A program made the translations under genes and the position numbers. Source: Gammaproteobacteria bacterium (GTDB lineage Bacteria > Pseudomonadota > Gammaproteobacteria > Steroidobacterales > Steroidobacteraceae). Taken from it: a DNA stretch of 64,000 nt. Location: NCBI GenBank assembly GCA_003134045.1, contig PLAH01000161.1, forward strand, positions 69,849 to 133,848, written 5' to 3'. The notes under the pieces are model-generated. The model was not told the origin of the DNA. It did no database searches and saw only the letters and a program-made list of their open reading frames with translations. Shown piece after piece: positions 62,094 through 64,000 of this stretch (position 1 is the first letter of the stretch; each line of letters begins with the position of its first letter).

Positions 62094-63851
62094 CTAGACT
62101 CCGAAACGCCGGAGCAGCAAAGACCACACGACATCGAGCGGCTTGATGAAGAAGTGCAGACCGGCAATTGCCACCGTCGTAGCCGACACCGTCCCGCCCC
62201 ACGAATACAACCTGAATCGCCTGCGGCGAGCTCGATCATCGGACGTGACGATGATGGGAATCGACGCCAGCGCGGGCACTTGCAGCAACGCGCGGATATC
62301 GCTGGGTCCGCGCACCGATCCATCCAGAGATTCGCGCGCGGCGATCGCGCCGACGCCGAGCGCCACGCTCAAAAACAGGCCGGCAGCAAGGATGAGTATC
62401 CGGTTGGGGCGAATGGGCTTTTCGGGAGGCTGAGGGGGTTCGATCATCGTGAATTTCTCGCCCTTGCGCTCGGTCTCGAGATTCTGCGATACCTGCACTT
62501 CCGCTGTTTTGGAGAGAATTTCCTGGTACTTGAACTGCGCGCTGTCGAGATCGCGCGCCATCGTACGAAACTGCCGTTCCACTTCAGGCGACCGCGCCAT
62601 GCGTCTCTCGTAATCTTCCAGCTTCGCGTGCAGCCCATCGCGCTTTTTGATCTGGCTTTCCCGATCCACCAAAAGCGCATCGAGCTGGCCCTTGACTTGA
62701 ATGTAGACCGGGTTGTCCGCGTGCGCGCTTTGGATCTTCGTCATGCCCGAGGCGTCGTCGCCGGCGACGGCTTTCTCCAATCGGTCGACGCTATGCTGCA
62801 GGCGTATGACGTCCGGATGATCGCCCGAATATTTCTCCCGTGCGCTCGCCAATTCTGCCTTGGCTTCGGACAGCTGACGCAGGCGATCCGCCGTACCGTC
62901 GCCGGACTTTACTTCTTTTTCGAGCCCTTCGACCTCGCGCTCCGTACTGACGATATCCGGATGGCCCGCCGCATAACGGGCCTTGTAGCTGGCAAGTTGA
63001 GATTTCAATGCCTTGAGACGGTCTTCCGCGCTGAAAACCCGTTGCCCGGTGTCGGAATATACCTGCGCGTTGGGATTGATCTCGGCGAGTTGGGCCTCGA
63101 GCAGCACGCGCTGAGAGTCCAGGGCCGCCAGACGGTTCTCGGCATCGTGTAATTCGAATTCCGTGCGATCCATCGTTTGAATATTGAATTGCGTCAATTC
63201 CGGCAATTCGTCCCGGTGCTTCTCCTTGAAGGCCGCCAACGCTTTATCCAATTCTGCGATGCGCGCCGCCTCGCGTGCGGCCTGCTCGCCGAAGAAATCC
63301 GAGGTCTGTTCCGAGGTCTGCGTTCTCTGGGTGAGGTTCTCGTTCAAATACAAACTCGCCAGTTCGTTGGCGACTTTCAAGGCCAGGTCGGCGGAGTGAT
63401 TTTCGTAGGATACCGAAAATGCGATCGTCGCCTGGGTCGGGTGACCGCTGCGGGGATCGATGACGTCGGCGCTGATCATTTTCATGCCGATGTCCTCGCG
63501 CATTTTCTTGAGCAGCACTTCGCGCGGCTGCTTCAAGCGAATGTCGGGATACAAGTCGTAGCGCTCGATCAGCGGCAGAAGTTTTTGCGTGGTCATCACG
63601 CGCTGGCTGATGATCTGGATACGCTGATCCGCATACGACGTGATGACCGAGCGCACCAGCTCCTGTGGAATCTCCTGCTGCTCGATCAAAATGGTCGCCA
63701 TCGACTGATAGGTGGGCGGCAGCAAGAGCGCGAGCAAGATGGTTATCAAGGCCGCGCCGCCCGCGACGGGCCAGAATATGCGACGCCGGCGCCAATACGA
63801 CAACAGCTTTTCGCGCGTGTTGATGGAAGCTTTGTTGGAGTGAGGTTCCAT
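62094..63851 (-). CDS. Wzz/GumC-type polysaccharide chain-length protein (GNVR domain)
   Basis: A 585-residue inner-membrane protein. A first helix (PVAGGAALITILLALLLPPTY) starts the Wzz domain; a long periplasmic coiled-coil stretch spans about 180-450; the GNVR-like block MARSPEVERQFRTMARDLD precedes PPQPPEKPIRPNRILILAAG and the second helix. A third hydrophobic segment lies near the C-terminus. It sets polymer length and couples to the kinase gene that follows. Confidence 0.93.
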   Translation of the reverse strand: MEPHSNKASINTREKLLSYWRRRRIFWPVAGGAALITILLALLLPPTYQSMATILIEQQEIPQELVRSVITSYADQRIQIISQRVMTTQKLLPLIERYDLYPDIRLKQPREVLLKKMREDIGMKMISADVIDPRSGHPTQATIAFSVSYENHSADLALKVANELASLYLNENLTQRTQTSEQTSDFFGEQAAREAARIAELDKALAAFKEKHRDELPELTQFNIQTMDRTEFELHDAENRLAALDSQRVLLEAQLAEINPNAQVYSDTGQRVFSAEDRLKALKSQLASYKARYAAGHPDIVSTEREVEGLEKEVKSGDGTADRLRQLSEAKAELASAREKYSGDHPDVIRLQHSVDRLEKAVAGDDASGMTKIQSAHADNPVYIQVKGQLDALLVDRESQIKKRDGLHAKLEDYERRMARSPEVERQFRTMARDLDSAQFKYQEILSKTAEVQVSQNLETERKGEKFTMIEPPQPPEKPIRPNRILILAAGLFLSVALGVGAIAARESLDGSVRGPSDIRALLQVPALASIPIIVTSDDRARRRRFRLYSWGGTVSATTVAIAGLHFFIKPLDVVWSLLLRRFGV

Positions 63852-63858
63852 GATTGCC

Positions 63859-64000
63859 TTAAAAGCTGATTCGGTTGAACTTGCGCGACAGCTTGATGCC
63901 GATGCTGCTCGACGACAATTCGAGATTCGGCGAGGGTTTGTCGATCACGTGCGAGGCGCTCAAGCCGACATTCCAGTGCTCGGTCCACTGCCAGGAGGCC
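63859..64000 (-). CDS. C-terminus of an outer-membrane beta-barrel protein, start outside the window
   Basis: The last 46 codons of a minus-strand gene: HWNVGLSASHVIDKPSPN then LELSSSSIGIKLSRKFNRISF and TAA. Alternating polar/hydrophobic strands with a terminal Phe are the outer-membrane barrel signature. Position beside Wzz, kinase and ATPase suggests the TIGR03016-type barrel of exosortase loci, but too little is visible to be sure. It precedes the wzz-like start by 7 bp. Confidence 0.6.
   Translation of the reverse strand, partial: ASWQWTEHWNVGLSASHVIDKPSPNLELSSSSIGIKLSRKFNRISF

Noticed and set aside
1..64000. CRISPR arrays, rRNA genes, phage modules, toxin-antitoxin pairs, intact transposases
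   Set aside because: None showed repeat-spacer structure or recognisable genes on either strand.

Overview
The window is a 64 kb stretch of chromosome from a high-GC gammaproteobacterium. The evidence is the order of the conserved genes (rpmB-rpmG-mutM, rsmD and coaD divergent from ftsY-ftsE-ftsX-rpoH, a complete ADP-heptose operon for LPS core) and their sequence. An environmental lineage near Steroidobacterales or Nevskiales is plausible, but that placement is inference. No rRNA, tRNA, CRISPR array or intact insertion sequence was seen.

Region 1 (1-25.8 kb) is mostly housekeeping. It opens with a DUF3443 lipoprotein (cut by the window edge) and a DUF2844 protein, then a beta-propeller lipoprotein. 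Next come ppa, a phospholipase-D-family lipoprotein, trmB, a MarC-type membrane protein, an AmpG-like permease, pyrE, a DUF4124 protein, coaBC, dut, radC, rpmB, rpmG and mutM. The heptose operon hldD-gmhA-hldE-gmhB, ggt, coaD and rsmD lie on the minus strand. ftsY, ftsE, ftsX and rpoH lie on the plus strand. Two regulatory structures stand out: a ladder of short upstream ORFs built from a 50-bp tandem repeat in front of ftsY, and a CIRCE-like (HrcA) operator in front of rpoH.

Region 2 (25.9-35 kb) is an exosortase module. It has a VPLPA-CTERM protein, a large repeat-containing surface protein ending in a GlyGly-CTERM-like tail, a PrsT-like TPR lipoprotein interrupted by one in-frame stop, a WecA-type polyprenyl-phosphate sugar-phosphate transferase, and XrtD, the VPLPA-CTERM-specific exosortase with a fused EpsI domain. 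The xrtD/transferase junction carries a diverged tandem duplication that encodes a chimeric 36-residue peptide.

Region 3 (35-64 kb) is an exopolysaccharide assembly locus. On the plus strand are an acyltransferase-3, then FkbH - acyl carrier protein - MBOAT - SGNH protein, then an asparagine-synthase-like amidotransferase, Wzx, three glycosyltransferases and a WcaF-like acetyltransferase. A visibly more AT-rich segment (48.6-52 kb) carries a second MBOAT-SGNH pair. A minus-strand set follows (methyltransferase, unrecognised polysaccharide-locus protein, SGNH hydrolase, TIM-barrel-like secreted protein), then a Wzy-like polymerase/ligase and a GT2. The window ends in a minus-strand block: GT4, TIGR03790 protein, exosortase-locus ATPase, CpsD-type kinase, Wzz/GumC chain-length protein and the C-terminus of an outer-membrane barrel.

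The most interesting proposal is that FkbH-ACP-MBOAT-SGNH works like the Dlt system. FkbH would load a glyceryl group from 1,3-bisphosphoglycerate onto the carrier protein, and the MBOAT/SGNH pair would pass it across the membrane to the polysaccharide. The components are read from sequence; the joint function is inference.
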